From Massariosphaeria phaeospora (taxonomy: Eukaryota > Ascomycota > Dothideomycetes > Pleosporales), in assembly GCA_011032825.1 (NCBI GenBank), contig JAADJZ010000028.1:496001-560000 (forward strand): DNA of 64,000 nt, written 5' to 3'. Positions 10,990 through 21,880 of this stretch are shown piece after piece; the first letter of the stretch is position 1, and each line of letters begins with the position of its first letter. Under the pieces are notes generated by a model. That model ran no database searches, was not told the origin of the DNA, and saw only the letters and a program-made list of their open reading frames with translations. A program made the translations under genes and the position numbers.

Positions 10990-12419
10990 CTAAATACGAT
11001 TCCGGCGGCACTCCTCGCATACACTCAGATAGCAGTGTCGACATCGCAGGATGTACTTCCAGTGGCGTGCATCGCACATCTCACACCGGAACCCCCGTCT
11101 AGGACCATCAAATACGCGTTGAAACTTGCCGGGATGCTCACATTCGTGATTTTCCTCCAGATCATGCTGAATCTGTCTAACGCGCTGTTGGCGCTCGGCG
11201 TGGGGGAGATTAGCGGGGGCCTCCCGATCCACGATATCTTCAGCGCGCTCTTCAATGCGACGGGCATCTGCTTCAGGGCATTGGCAATTTTTCCACTGAA
11301 CTCCACAGACGTAGCAGAACTGAGCTTTACAGCGACACCTACAATCAGTCAGTCTAGGTACGTTGAAAAGGCAAGGGATTCCTGATCGGGGGCTTACGTC
11401 ATATGAAAACAGCCATATCTGAGTTCCACTACGCTGTGACAAGCGTAACATGTCTGCCATCCCAAGTCTCGAGCCAGCTCCCTAGTTTGATGGAGGGCAG
11501 GGTCGTCAGGGCAGTCGGCATCGTTGTGATACCGGTTCTTGCAGATGGAGCACGTCGCAGTACCACATGTGCCGCATATAGCTCGCCGGGTCCCAACATC
11601 GATACGGTCGGGGACGATAAAGGTTCCGCATTCTCGGTTGCTGCAGTACACTCGCTCTTGAGTGGAGAGCTCGACGCTAGCCAGTTTGAACGACGCCAGC
11701 TCTTCTGCGGACATGTGTGGCGCAACCGAATCAAGAGGAACAGGTTCCTTGCAACATCGAGGTGGGAACAAGGTCTCGTCCTTCATCGAACGCATGAAGA
11801 GACTCTTGATACACTCCGCACAGTACCTATGGCCACATTTCGCAGTGACCATGAGAGAATATCGGAACCGCTCGATACAAACAACGCACTGGAACTCCGT
11901 AGCGTACTTCTTCATGCGGTCTACCTGGCGCTCTGCGTAGGTTCGGGATGGCCCAGCTTCCGTCTCTTCATCGGAGAAGTCTTTCACCGACGTCATAGCA
12001 AGAGTCTCCGAGATTGTCGCCATCCATTCCTGGACATTGGCTCCCAGTTCATCACTGACAGATGGCGGCAGATCTTCCATCTCGGGGTCCTCGTGGCTTA
12101 GCTGTAGAGCGGCACGCCGGTCCTCGTGCGAACGGAGATCCTGAGCTGCGACGTCGGCAATGATAGGACCATCTGTATAAACAGCAGAAGCAATGCTTTG
12201 TGCCAGTTTCCGATCTTCGGTGAAAGCCTTGTAGCCCTTTAGTTCGTCTTGATAGCTCGAAACCGCCAAGTCCCCATCCGATGGTTGGTTGACAGGACTT
12301 TTGCCTTTGCTGGATTTGGAGTGCAGACTGATCTCCTCAAGCTGGAGAGTAAGCGCTACAAGCTCATCGTCCATATCGCTTGGATGGTCAGGTTGATGGA
12401 ATGTAGCTGAACTACTCAT
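10990..12419 (-). CDS. RBR-type E3 ubiquitin ligase, 456 aa
   Basis: Two exons (11398-12419 and 10990-11338) separated by a 59-nt intron (11339-11397, GTAAGC...TGTAG). RING1 begins at C178 (CVVC... CGHRYCAEC, Cys and His ligands at about 178, 181, 195, 197, 200, 203). An IBR follows (CSNRECGTFIV... CGTCGTATCSICK), then RING2 (CYACHSVVELRYGCFHMT/CRCKAQFCYVCG). RBR ligases accept ubiquitin on a RING2 cysteine before passing it to substrate. By family analogy this is the Cys in HMTC (about residue 342), the first codon wholly in exon 2. The N-terminal 170 residues are acidic and probably disordered. The C-terminal tail has a further Cys-rich patch (CEMCDARHWKYILRCRHCYLSVCEEC) that resembles an extra zinc-binding element. 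Substrate unknown. Intact. Confidence 0.93.
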
Positions 12420-12746
12420 TGGGATGTAGGTGCCTTGAGAAAACCACTAAAACGGATGAGTAGATTGGTAGAGAGCCTTCAACGGCCCAGCGCTATATTG
12501 TATATTGATGGGACGCCAAGCTCGACTGACATGTAGCAAACTTGATTGAAATTATGAGACCCGCAAATTATATTGTGTTTGGACTATTGGGGCATCTCGC
12601 ATGGTCTATGCGGGTTGCCGCGTTTGTTTCACGGCACACCGCCTTTACCAAGCGCGCGCAACACGTGAAAAGGACTGTTAGGACCTGGCTCGCAGCACCT
12701 CCCTATCTCGCTCCGCTAGGTATCGTAACGAGGTAGTGGAATCTTT
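12420..12746. other. Short intergenic region
   Basis: 327-bp spacer between the 5' end of the RBR gene and the 3' end of the next reverse-strand gene. No feature supported. Confidence 0.5.
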
Positions 12747-13634
12747 TCAATCTACGTCTACAACCCTCTTCTTCCCCTTTTCTTTCTTCTTGACGATTGT
12801 CTCTAGAACAGAACCAACGCTCGCGACACTGTCTTCCATGGTCAATGTACCATAAGTGCCTGAAGGCCCGCTAGTTTCTGTCGTACTCCCATCGGGAGTA
12901 TCTAGCAAGGGTTCGTTCTCATGTGGTACCAGCGGTGCCTTTCGAGCGGCATTGGTCCCTTTGCTCGTGTCTTTCGACCACTTAGGCATCGTCGTCTTGT
13001 CTTTCCCACCGTGGAGATGTCCCATGTCAGACGTTCCTCGGTTGCTCGCTGAATCACTCGGTAATCTTTGGCCGTCTTCGACTGCGGGCTGTTCCTCCGT
13101 GTGTCCACAATTTGCGCACGGCTGACGCTCCAAATCCGCCTTCCACTCCGTCTTCTTCCTCGCCATCAACTCCTTATAGAACGCGACCGCGTGCTCGATA
13201 CTGACAATAAAGTTCACGAGGTTGGCGTAAGCTTCGAACGTCTCGACTCCGTTCTTGTTATAGTAATTGTAATGGAAAGAGGAGATGATGGCAAAGAAGC
13301 CGATCCAAAACAGCCATTGGAAGACGATCGCAAGGACCAAATCAATTATCAGGAGGCGTCTCGAGGGCCACTCTTCTGATTCTTGCCGTCGTCGCACTTC
13401 TGTCGAGCGAAACGGGGCATGAGACGCAGCGTAGGTAACGAGATCGTGGAGGCAAAAGAAGAACGAAATGATCAGCAGAAACAGGGAGAATACGAAGAAT
13501 GGAATCAAGGAATCTGAATCGTTGATGACGGCCACCATGGCAAAGATATTGAGAAAAAAGCCAACAAATCCGGTTATACAAGTCGCCAGGCGCAGCTTGT
13601 ATAAAGGATGTGCTTGGTACGAAAGGGAAGGCAT
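12747..13634 (-). CDS. Four-pass membrane protein, 295 aa
   Basis: Single exon, intact. Residues about 15-135 contain four hydrophobic segments: ATCITGFVGFFLNIFAMVAV, LIPFFVFSLFLLIISFFFCL, LLIIDLVLAIVFQWLFWIGF and a following ANLVNFIVSIEHAVAF helix. This layout is like MARVEL-type fungal membrane proteins, though I cannot assign the family firmly. The C-terminal 150 residues are polar, Ser/Thr-rich and end in a basic KKKEKGKKR tail, so probably cytosolic. A CANCG pair lies just after the membrane region. Function unknown; a plasma-membrane or endomembrane tetraspan is likely. Confidence 0.85.
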   Translation of the reverse strand: MPSLSYQAHPLYKLRLATCITGFVGFFLNIFAMVAVINDSDSLIPFFVFSLFLLIISFFFCLHDLVTYAASHAPFRSTEVRRRQESEEWPSRRLLIIDLVLAIVFQWLFWIGFFAIISSFHYNYYNKNGVETFEAYANLVNFIVSIEHAVAFYKELMARKKTEWKADLERQPCANCGHTEEQPAVEDGQRLPSDSASNRGTSDMGHLHGGKDKTTMPKWSKDTSKGTNAARKAPLVPHENEPLLDTPDGSTTETSGPSGTYGTLTMEDSVASVGSVLETIVKKKEKGKKRVVDVD

Positions 13635-14724
13635 GACGCAGGTGGTGATGAGAAAAAATAGTTAGAAGAGTCCAGGAGAGTTTTCGTGAGTTGATTCACA
13701 TTCTCGACTGGCGCGTTGCTGGCTTTCATGATGTGCTGTTGCCTGGCTGTTGCGGCGAGGCAACCAGCCCAGCCCAGCCCCCAATCCTTCAGAACCGAGC
13801 CGCGATCTGTCCTCTTGATAATGTCTGTCATCCTATCACAATGTAACTGTGAAACCGTATCGGATCCGTTTTACGCCTGCTTAGCGCCTACTTCATTCGT
13901 CTCGCTCGTTTGGGGGTTGTAGAGGGGAGTAGGTCGGATTCACAAGAGTTGTGTGAAATCTCTTGACATCTGCGCCTGGTGTTCATATTGTTGCACAGGA
14001 CAAGGTTGGAAATGACCGCGAAACACCTATGTTGGAGGAAGAGATGTGACGTCAGATTTCCGGCAAAGTATTCCGGACCTCGGATCCCCTCAACCACGTG
14101 ATCACAAACAGCAAATGTCCCGAGGCTCTCGCATCTTTTGTTCCAGGAGAATATGTACCAATTAATTCCTAGACAGATCGATATTACCTACCACTAACAC
14201 ATGTTCTGTACCGTTTAATGTATCCTGCCTGAAGCCAGATCGTGACAATAAGCAACGGGTCCTACAGCTCGCGGGGCGATGTCAAACCCGAGGCTACAAG
14301 TTGTTATGATGATTCCCCTGGAAAGAACTCCGCCGCGAGGATTAAGCTGGGTTGTGCAGATAGGAGTAAAGACGACCTTGTGGGGATAATATTTCTATCG
14401 GACTTGTCACGGCCCCGCGGGGAAGCCGGATCTACCGCTAACGCCGGAATAGCGCGCACGATTCACATATGACCTCCCCGGTAGCTTGTTCATCCTCCAT
14501 TTGTCCACAGCTGATGCTAGCTAATGACTCATTAGTCAATATCATCGACACCAATCTCACCACTCTCGACCAACACTATCTCTTCGCTAACGCCATCCAG
14601 ATGGCTTTGCTAACCTTACATGGGCGAGGCGTTGCGTCAAGGTACCTAAGAAAAGCCCCATCACCAGTTATTCTAGCTTTTATGGTCAACTCTTCCACCC
14701 GTTTTTAACTGTTTTTAAATCGCT
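13635..14724. other. Intergenic region, divergent promoters
   Basis: About 1.1 kb between the reverse-strand membrane protein and the forward-strand F-box gene. Several frames of 60-80 codons without domain support. No repeat noticed. Confidence 0.5.
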
Positions 14725-15962
14725 ATGAATTTGGATATGTCCATGTTTTGTGTCTTGTGTGGCAGCCCATTCGATCTTGAGCCCCACATATACAACATCG
14801 ATCCAGATTCAGAACATTTCAAGGTAGTTTCGCCCGCGTCAAGGTCTTGTTTTTTTACTTTACTAACAGAATCAGTGGACATACGATGTGCGCCTCCTTT
14901 GCAACCCCCCAGCATTGTGCCACCTACAGATTGATCCAAGTGGAGAGATGTCGGTAAACCTACTTCCAAGCTACTGCTAAGACAAACTCTGACTGCGGTC
15001 AGTGCTAAAATTGACTCTGGAAGCAGTGATGTTTTTCTCTCCGAAATAACCCGGTGGCACATGGGTGATGGAGATTTCTTCGTGCTTAACAACAATCACT
15101 ATCTGACCCTGCACAACGACCAAACCGGTAATCTTATCTTTCCTCTCCACGACGCTTGCATTCAGATTGCGGTCAAGGTCATCGATTTGGATCGAAAAGT
15201 GCCTTCTAGATCAATATCTACTCTGTCGCTTCTGTACAGGTCGCTTTGTTGGAAATTTCATGACAGAAAATTCTATGACGTCGGAATGGGGATGGACATA
15301 TTGGGGCTGGACTCGACCTGTGATGAGTGTGGCCCTAATAGTATGTTAGCGTTGAGCTCAGTATCAATGTGGAGTGGCGATTATGAGGTAAACATTGCGG
15401 GAGAGCGTTCCTTCGCACAAAAGGCTGATCCATGCAGAGATATCTCACAGACCCACTTAAAGTGCCCGGAATCACGACTTTTTTGTCTAGTATACTTGAA
15501 ACGACACCACAAGATGGAAACCATAGCTCCCAGACGCTGCACGCCACACGCGAACCTGAGGGGCTCGAAAATCTACCAAACGAGCTTTTAGATCGCATTA
15601 CCGATTTCCTTCCCCCGCAATCTATGATTGCCCTACGCAGGGTCTCCAAGACACTCGCCGTTAAGGTGCGTCTGGACCATCGTTTCTGGCGAAATAATGT
15701 ACTGGACGGTACTCTACTACCACATTTGTGGGAGCTTGATGGTGCTGGACCCGAACTCGAACGGCTACGCGGAGAATCACGGCTGCCCAATGATTATATT
15801 TGGAACTGGAGAAGTCTAGCAGAGCTTCTTTCCAGGCGTCAATTCCCTATCTCGCGGAGGGACCCGCGACTTGAAGGGGTTCCAGATGGATATTGGAATA
15901 GATGCAGGATTTGGAACATTGTTAAGGAGTCTCTGCCGTTCGACCATGCACGCTTTGCCTGA
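14725..15962 (+). CDS. F-box protein with N-terminal CxxC, about 362 aa
   Basis: Four exons are proposed: 14725-14823, 14870-14949, 15003-15387 and 15438-15962. Intron 1 (46 nt, TACTAAC branch) and intron 3 (50 nt, GTAAAC...TGCAG) are clear and phase 0. Intron 2 is less certain: only the non-consensus donor GTCGGT at 14950 keeps the frame, because the better GTAAAC at 14954 leads to a stop. The product starts with a CVLCG zinc-ribbon-like motif and WTYDVRLLC. Then comes a PLHDACIQIA segment and an F-box near the C-terminus (ENLPNELLDRITDFLPPQS MIALRRVSK). This order is common in a fungal F-box family with an N-terminal CxxC, in which a final DPLKVPGIT-type segment precedes the F-box. Predicted role: substrate adaptor of SCF ligases; substrate unknown. 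Confidence 0.8.
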
Positions 15963-16300
15963 AAGCAGGATAATTTCACATCATTCAGAAGTTAAGATTC
16001 AAGCATCGCATTCACAACGGGCTATGTCGCCTTGATTGAGCGACGTAAGATCCCAGGGAATTCTCTGAGGTCAGAGGTGCACCAGTACCCAGACTACATA
16101 CACTTTGACTAGCAATTTTGAATTTGCGCCGTGATTCATACATGGTCATTCTTTCACCATCGCCGCAATAAAGCACCCCAAGTCTGCCACAATCCTGATA
16201 GTAGTTGACACTTAACAGACAGATCCGTAACGAAAGGATACCCCGCGCGTCTTCATTTGCCGCTCAATATACCAACAAGGCCCGCAGCCAACTTAGTCGC
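15963..16300. other. Short intergenic region between convergent ends
   Basis: 338-bp spacer between the 3' ends of the F-box gene and the spherulin-4-like gene. Nothing supported. Confidence 0.5.
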
Positions 16301-17350
16301 TCACCACGTCAAACTCAAAAAGTCCTCCCAATGGGCACTATAGTCCCCATAAACGTTCTCCTTTCTATCTGTCACATACAGCCACTGAATATCTCTCCTC
16401 ACCCCATTGATCAACCTTCTCAGCCCGATCTTACCATTCTCCTGAGGCATGCTGTGCACCAAATACGCGTAATCCGATCTCCCTCCACTTCTATCGTTCA
16501 ACTGCGCCCGGATCTTGTCTCGTGTCGGCACATCTTCGAATGCGCCTTCGAACACCACAGTGACATCCGCGTGATAGGATTCCAAACTCGAATTCGGCAC
16601 TCGACCAGGGTTATGCACAACGAGCTTTGGCTCGAGGAAACCATCAGAGTGACACACTGTTGCGCTAGCACTCTTCAGATACTGCTTTGCATCGCCGATG
16701 TCCTCGCTTGGTGTTTGGTCGAAGAATATGCCGTGTAGCGCGAGCCCGGTTTCGGTCGCCCACCCTGCATATGTCGCTATCTCCCGATGGACTGTTGCGT
16801 TGTCTCGATGCGCATGTTCTATGTTCACGTAGCCGATGGTGTGGACGTTTGGGAAGACGTTGAGTCGTTTTATGGCTTCAACGTAGAGGCTTCCGGGGTG
16901 CGGAGGGGTGCTCGGTCCGTTCGAAGGGTCGACGATGACGGTGAAGTTTAGCTCTCGGTGCTTAATAATTCTGCCGCCATGCTGTTAGCACATATTTTTT
17001 GACGCCTTCAGATAGTTACATATAGTTAAAGGACTACGGACTCACCCCTCGAACAACCGATCCCATTTGATCCCCGACTCTGGCTCTAGATACAGCGGTA
17101 CGAGGATGTTTATCGGCAACTTTACGACGTATCTTTCGGGCAAAATGGCCCCAATTGGCACTCCAATTAAGACAAGAATAGCTAGTGTTATTGTTACTGA
17201 TAGAGCGAGGGCGTGGTTGTCGATGGCTGGACGCTTCCGGGTTGCACGCGGCGGAGGAGCGTATGGCTGGGCATGTGGAGGCGGCTGTGGAATCTTCTCG
17301 TTTGATTTCTGTGTCTTGAACGTCGTTGGCATTGTAATATGCTCTGTCAA
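16301..17350 (-). CDS. Spherulation-specific family 4 (spherulin-4-like) membrane-anchored protein, 324 aa
   Basis: Two exons (17046-17350 and 16301-16970) with a 75-nt intron (GTGAGT donor, GCGGCAG acceptor). The N-terminal 50 residues are polar and Pro-rich, followed by one membrane segment (ALSVTITLAILVLIGVPIGAI), giving a type II topology with the C-terminal domain outside. The extracellular part has spherulin-4 hallmarks: FTVIVDPSNGPS, an N-V-x-T-I-GYVN strand, a WATETGLALHGIFFDQTPS segment with an acidic residue at the putative active centre, and ADVTVVFEGAF. The family is related to polysaccharide-cleaving enzymes acting on galactosaminogalactan (GH135-type). Here that activity is only inferred. 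Start may be residue 1 or the ATG at 17332. Confidence 0.85.
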
Positions 17351-17796
17351 GTGTGTGGGATGGTGAGTTCGATTAAACTGTGGTGTTGCTTATCATTTGA
17401 CATTCCACATTCCTCGCGACACCGGAATGTGTCTTCACCAGCAACCATGAGCAACGATATACCGTCCTCGCACTCGTTGCAGTGACTGCCAGCTCGAAAT
17501 TAAGGGAATAGATGGGAACTTGAGCCATAGTACGACTGAAAGACTGAGGGCAGCAGTGGAATCGAAGCTTGAAGCGTGATTCACTCTACTTCTTTTGCGA
17601 CGCTTGGAAAGATGCTCTGCAGCCATAAAGACTCAAGAAATTAAAAGTAGGAGTTGCCACAGCAGCTCTTTGACTCTTAGTGAAAAGGAAAGGCATATGG
17701 AGTTAGCTCAATGTGTATTAAAACACTGCCAGACCTGCAGAACTTCGCCAACCAACATCTACACCACAGTATCATCCAACCCGAATCCATACTAAA
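17351..17796. other. Intergenic region, divergent promoters
   Basis: 446 bp between the spherulin-4-like gene and the forward gene at 17797. No feature supported. Confidence 0.5.
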
Positions 17797-18855
17797 ATGG
17801 CTGAAGGTCATCAAGGTCGCTCCGTGGAAGAGGAGAACGCCCAAGTTGTCAAATTTCGGTCCGAACGTCCCACCATGTACGAGGGTCCCGGAGGAAACTA
17901 TTACTTGTGGAATTACCGAGACAGCGCTCTCTATGTGAACGATGTAGCGCGCGAGTCTGCCACGGCAGTCAGACATCGTCTTGGTTTCACCTCGGCAGAG
18001 TCGAAAGCCACTAAGTCGTACATGGTAGCCCAACTGATGCTCTGGGGAGTATGTTTCCAAAAGGGCATGCGGCATTCATCGAAGGCCGACGTGTGGAAGC
18101 TTCTTGATCGCGCAATTCGGGAAGGATGGGTGAGTGACTAAATTCTATACGATGGATAGAGAGGTTGAATTTAGCTGACAGACTCATAGTGTGAGTACGT
18201 CGCCCCGCCTATGGTCGAATTCGAAGATGACATGCGTCGTAGAGCCCAAGGACTTCACTCTACTCATGCGCCCGAAGACCTTCCCTTGTGGGCAGATGTC
18301 TCAACGCGTCCTGGGCGTCTTGGATGGCAATTAGCTCCTGGCTATCTTAGGGTCAATACGTCAGACGAGCGCTGGAATAGGGCTACTCAGCCTGAATGGG
18401 GGTGGCGATTTGGCTTCAATCTTGCATCGATCCAGAACGGATGGGGTGCTCCAGATTTCTCTCCTTGGTCAACATCGAACTCAACTGCAGCACCTCAACC
18501 CTGGCCTATGCCAATAGGTGGACCATCGTTTTATCCTAGCAGCTTTCCTGTGTTCGATCCAGCTTCGGCTCCGATCCCGGTTCTCTCATTGCAATCCATG
18601 CCTATGTACGCACGTTTCCAAACGCTATCAAGGGCGCAAATGGAAGGAACGTCGTCAACAATCCCGGTTCCAGACTTCGCCATAGATCCGGCACTGTTGG
18701 CTCAGTCGACCAACACCGCACAGTCGTCTTCCTATGCGTCATTGACGGTGGACGAGACCACGCGGAATCGCGGAGATGGAAAAGTAGACCAACTCGACAG
18801 CAGAGTCGCTAAGAGGCCAGTGAAGCTCAACTTTCCCAACCTTCCACTAAGGTAG
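17797..18855 (+). CDS. Hypothetical protein, 332 aa
   Basis: Two exons (17797-18129 and 18190-18855) joined across a 60-nt phase-0 intron (GTGAGT donor, AGCTGAC branch, CATAG acceptor). The ATG lies in an AAAATGGC context. The first 160 residues are compact and mixed charge (YYLWNYRDSALYVNDVARE, SYMVAQLMLWGVCF, SKADVWKLLDRAIREGW) and look folded. The second half is rich in Pro, Ser, Trp and Phe (NGWGAPDFSPW, PQPWPMPIGGPSFYP) and looks disordered. No signal peptide, membrane helix or known domain. Function not assigned. Confidence 0.8.
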
Positions 18856-19211
18856 TCGCAAGTAGGTTGTCTTCTCGCGCGAAGGGTGCGAGCCATGAAC
18901 GGGTGGGAATGAGTAAAAAACAATGGCTGTGTATGGAAGGGATCATGCCGTAGGCCCTCGGACTACGAGACTCGTTGATAGCACGCAGAATATAATGAAG
19001 GGATAATGCAGAGCACAAGTGTAAAATCGTCCACGAGTGATGCAACAATCGTCCCATCTACGAAGCTAGTCCGGATCCGGCAAGTACAGGCGAAGAGCGC
19101 AACCTCTCCCTCTCCCTCTCCCCCCTCCTTCGTCGCCAGAGCTTTCCGTACCTACGTACGCCAACCCGCTTCAGAAACACAAAGGCAGAGACAACACTCG
19201 CAACTGGAGCC
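18856..19211. other. Short intergenic region with pyrimidine tract
   Basis: 356 bp between two forward genes. Around 19105-19130 there is a CTCTCCCTCTCC pyrimidine tract, typical of fungal core promoters, about 90 bp before the oxidoreductase ATG. Confidence 0.6.
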
Positions 19212-20693
19212 ATGGAAGCGCGTGCGTGGATACCTGTCGGCCCGCCAGTAGCCCACCCTCTTCCATCTTATTGGCACGATCCAAAGTCTCCTTTGGCGAA
19301 CGTCATCGAACCCGAGCCCGATAAGGCTACCGTCCCGTACGACTATGCGGTCATCGGCTCGGGCATTTCGGGAACCCTTGTTACCTTCAATCTCCTCCAG
19401 CAAGATAGTTCTGCGCGGATAGTGATGCTTGAAGCCCGCGAGGCATGCGGTGGTGCTACCGGGCGCAATGGTGGGCATACGAAAGCGGCGAGTTATCGTA
19501 CATATCTGCAGCACCGTAGAGACTTGGGCGTAGAGGAGGCTTTAAAGATCGCGCGACTCGAGTACGCCAACATCAAAGAGACGCATAAGCTGGCGCAAGA
19601 GCTAGACATCAGATGCGAGAATCAGCTATGTAGTACCGTCGACATCATTTACGACGATGAGACTTTCGATCAGGGAAAAGTTGCCATTGAGCAACTGAAA
19701 GCTGATGCAACCGAAGAAGAGAGACAGAACGATGAAATGGCCTGCTACAGCATCTACGAGAAGGGCGAAAGTATACTACAACAGTTCTATGTGAGCGTGA
19801 AGAACGGCAACCTCGAAGTCCAGAAGATTGAACAACCGACCGGGGCATTCCAATACCTCGCCGGTCGTATCAACGCGTATCGCTTCTCAACAAGTATTTT
19901 GAAGGTTTGTGTAAGGAAGGGACTACAGCTGTGTACGAACACACCCGTTCATAGCATTCTCCAATCAGCAGAATACAGCACAGAAGCCCCGATCTACGAC
20001 GTTTTCACTCAATATAACACAATCCAGGCTCGAACAGTAATCTTAGCTACGAATGGCTACACTGCCCACCTAATTTCTTCCCTGCAAGGTGTCATCGTTC
20101 CGCTTCGTGGCCAAATCACAGTACAGCGACCTGGAGCAGCCACGAAATTGCCAGACCCCCTTCCAACAACGTACTCATTCATATACAGAGATGGTTATGA
20201 GTATATGATTCCACGTCCACTTCCAGAAGGCGGACAACACATGATCATCGGAGGAGGCCTTGGGCGTCAACCGGAGGATGGGGCGGGCGAGTTCGGCACC
20301 GTGGACGACAGCTCCCTCAATCCAGCGATCTCCAAATACCTTCGAAATAGTTTAGTAGGATACTTCGGCGCCGAGAATTGGGGAGAAAGCCCCGAGGAAA
20401 GCCATAGCCGAGTCGTACAAGAATGGACTGGCATCATGGGCGCTACAGCGGATGGTCGACCATTTGTAGGAGAGATGCCAAGTCAAAAGGGTATTTGGAT
20501 ATCCGCTGGTTTCAATGGCCATGGTATGGTGTTGTGCTTGAAGTCTGCGGAAGCGTTAGTGAAGATGATCAGCAATAATGAGAGCAGTGAGTGTATTGAT
20601 TGGTTTCCCAAGAGCTTCCTAGTGTCCGAAGAGAGACTGAGAAACGCGCGAAATTCTAGGAAAGGTCTGGAGGGGTCTGGTGGATTGAACTAA
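19212..20693 (+). CDS. FAD-dependent oxidoreductase (DAO family), 493 aa
   Basis: Intact single exon; ATG in GAGCCATGGA context. An N-terminal Rossmann FAD-binding motif is seen at YAVIGSGISGTLV (GxGxxG at residues 49-54), followed by the acidic ribose-binding residue in MLEAREACGGATGRNGGH. That GATGRNGGH segment is typical of the DAO / glycine oxidase-like group found in many fungi. The C-terminal FAD loop WTGIMGATADGRPFVG and SAGFNGHGMVLC agree with the family. Length is normal. It likely oxidises an amine or amino acid, but the substrate cannot be read from the sequence, and no signal peptide or peroxisomal SKL-type end is present. It shows no sign of sharing a pathway with its neighbours. 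Confidence 0.9.
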   Translation: MEARAWIPVGPPVAHPLPSYWHDPKSPLANVIEPEPDKATVPYDYAVIGSGISGTLVTFNLLQQDSSARIVMLEAREACGGATGRNGGHTKAASYRTYLQHRRDLGVEEALKIARLEYANIKETHKLAQELDIRCENQLCSTVDIIYDDETFDQGKVAIEQLKADATEEERQNDEMACYSIYEKGESILQQFYVSVKNGNLEVQKIEQPTGAFQYLAGRINAYRFSTSILKVCVRKGLQLCTNTPVHSILQSAEYSTEAPIYDVFTQYNTIQARTVILATNGYTAHLISSLQGVIVPLRGQITVQRPGAATKLPDPLPTTYSFIYRDGYEYMIPRPLPEGGQHMIIGGGLGRQPEDGAGEFGTVDDSSLNPAISKYLRNSLVGYFGAENWGESPEESHSRVVQEWTGIMGATADGRPFVGEMPSQKGIWISAGFNGHGMVLCLKSAEALVKMISNNESSECIDWFPKSFLVSEERLRNARNSRKGLEGSGGLN

Positions 20694-21478
20694 GGTTTAG
20701 AGGATCGATTGTACCGCAGATTAAGCATAAGGGGCAATGTACCTTCCGCTGAAAAGGCACTCTGTTCCTCTATGTCACCCTTTGTGTTTTCCTTTTGTAT
20801 ACAGTATTAGGAGACGTAGCTGCTAAAGCGTCTAATAGGCAGGTTCTGGGGATGACTTCAGCATAGTACTATATTTAACTATATCGGTTTCTTGGACGGA
20901 ATCTACTAGTCAAAGAATACGAGAGTGCTTAAGTTTAGGGAAGACATCCGCGACTAATATCGCTCCGTTTTGTTAGCTATTAGTTGTTATATGTACAATC
21001 ATAGAATATGTTGATACAATCTTCAGACAATGGCTTCAAGAGCGAGTACATCAGATGAATGCCACAAGGGAAACCATTGGAAACCAAGATGATGCTGAGC
21101 TTCAAGTGTGGTTTCAGAGATTGGAGGCAAGACCTGGAAATCTACATCTGACGCCAAACACGAATTTGGACACTCATGGCATCCATGAAGTCTCGTATTT
21201 TGGTTGTGCACACTGAAGATGTGTCCATTTGGGTATATTCCACGTTTTGAATGGCATTGCTATTACCAATCAGGGATCGAAATCCAACATTGAAGCACTC
21301 GAGAGTGCAGACAAACAGCGTAGCGTGGTACAAACGGATTCGCGACACTAAAGTATGTGAAGCGGGAAGGAAGAAGACTAAATTCCGAAAACCTCAATAA
21401 AACACCACAGTTCGCGCAAAATCCGCCTTCCAACCAAATCAGCTCTTGTATCAGAATCGAATCAAATCCCTCAAAACG
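20694..21478. other. Intergenic region
   Basis: 785 bp between two forward genes. Short reverse frames (62-116 codons) overlap here but have no domain or splice support. Confidence 0.5.
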
Positions 21479-21880
21479 ATGTTTCGGAAAACCGTTATCC
21501 TCGCTGGCATGCTCATCGCCCTCACAGCAGTCGCTATACCACTGCAAAACGCGCACAGCCACCAGCTTCTCGCAACCCCGTCCTACGCCCCCGTACCCAA
21601 CCTTCGTCCTCATCTAATCTCCCAACCCGACATCTTTCGACTACCCCTCGGGAAGCGAGCGCCGGAGGACAAGTCACATAAAGAGGATGAGCATCGTACC
21701 GGAGAGGCGACAGAATGGCAGTCCATGGCCATCGCGGCTGGCGCATTCGCTGGAGGCGCTCTGCTGTTTGGCGCGATCTATGTTGTCTCGAGGGCAAGGC
21801 GTGGAGGTACTGCTGCGGATTTCGGGTTCCTTGGGAGGGGGTGGAAGGCGACTGTGGGATTGTTCACGAGGCGAGGATAG
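21479..21880 (+). CDS. Small secretory-pathway protein with Kex2-like site and one TM helix, 133 aa
   Basis: Single exon from the ATG at 21479; the frame is open further upstream but this ATG is followed directly by a signal peptide (MFRKTVILAGMLIALTAVAI, residues 1-20, likely cut near 25). A dibasic KR at about residues 60-61 (LGKR/APEDK) resembles a Kex2 processing site. Near the C-terminus a Gly/Ala-rich hydrophobic helix (GAFAGGALLFGAIYVV) is followed by RARR, suggesting a type I membrane protein with a short cytosolic tail. No cysteines in the lumenal part and no recognised domain. Function unknown. Confidence 0.7.
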   Translation: MFRKTVILAGMLIALTAVAIPLQNAHSHQLLATPSYAPVPNLRPHLISQPDIFRLPLGKRAPEDKSHKEDEHRTGEATEWQSMAIAAGAFAGGALLFGAIYVVSRARRGGTAADFGFLGRGWKATVGLFTRRG

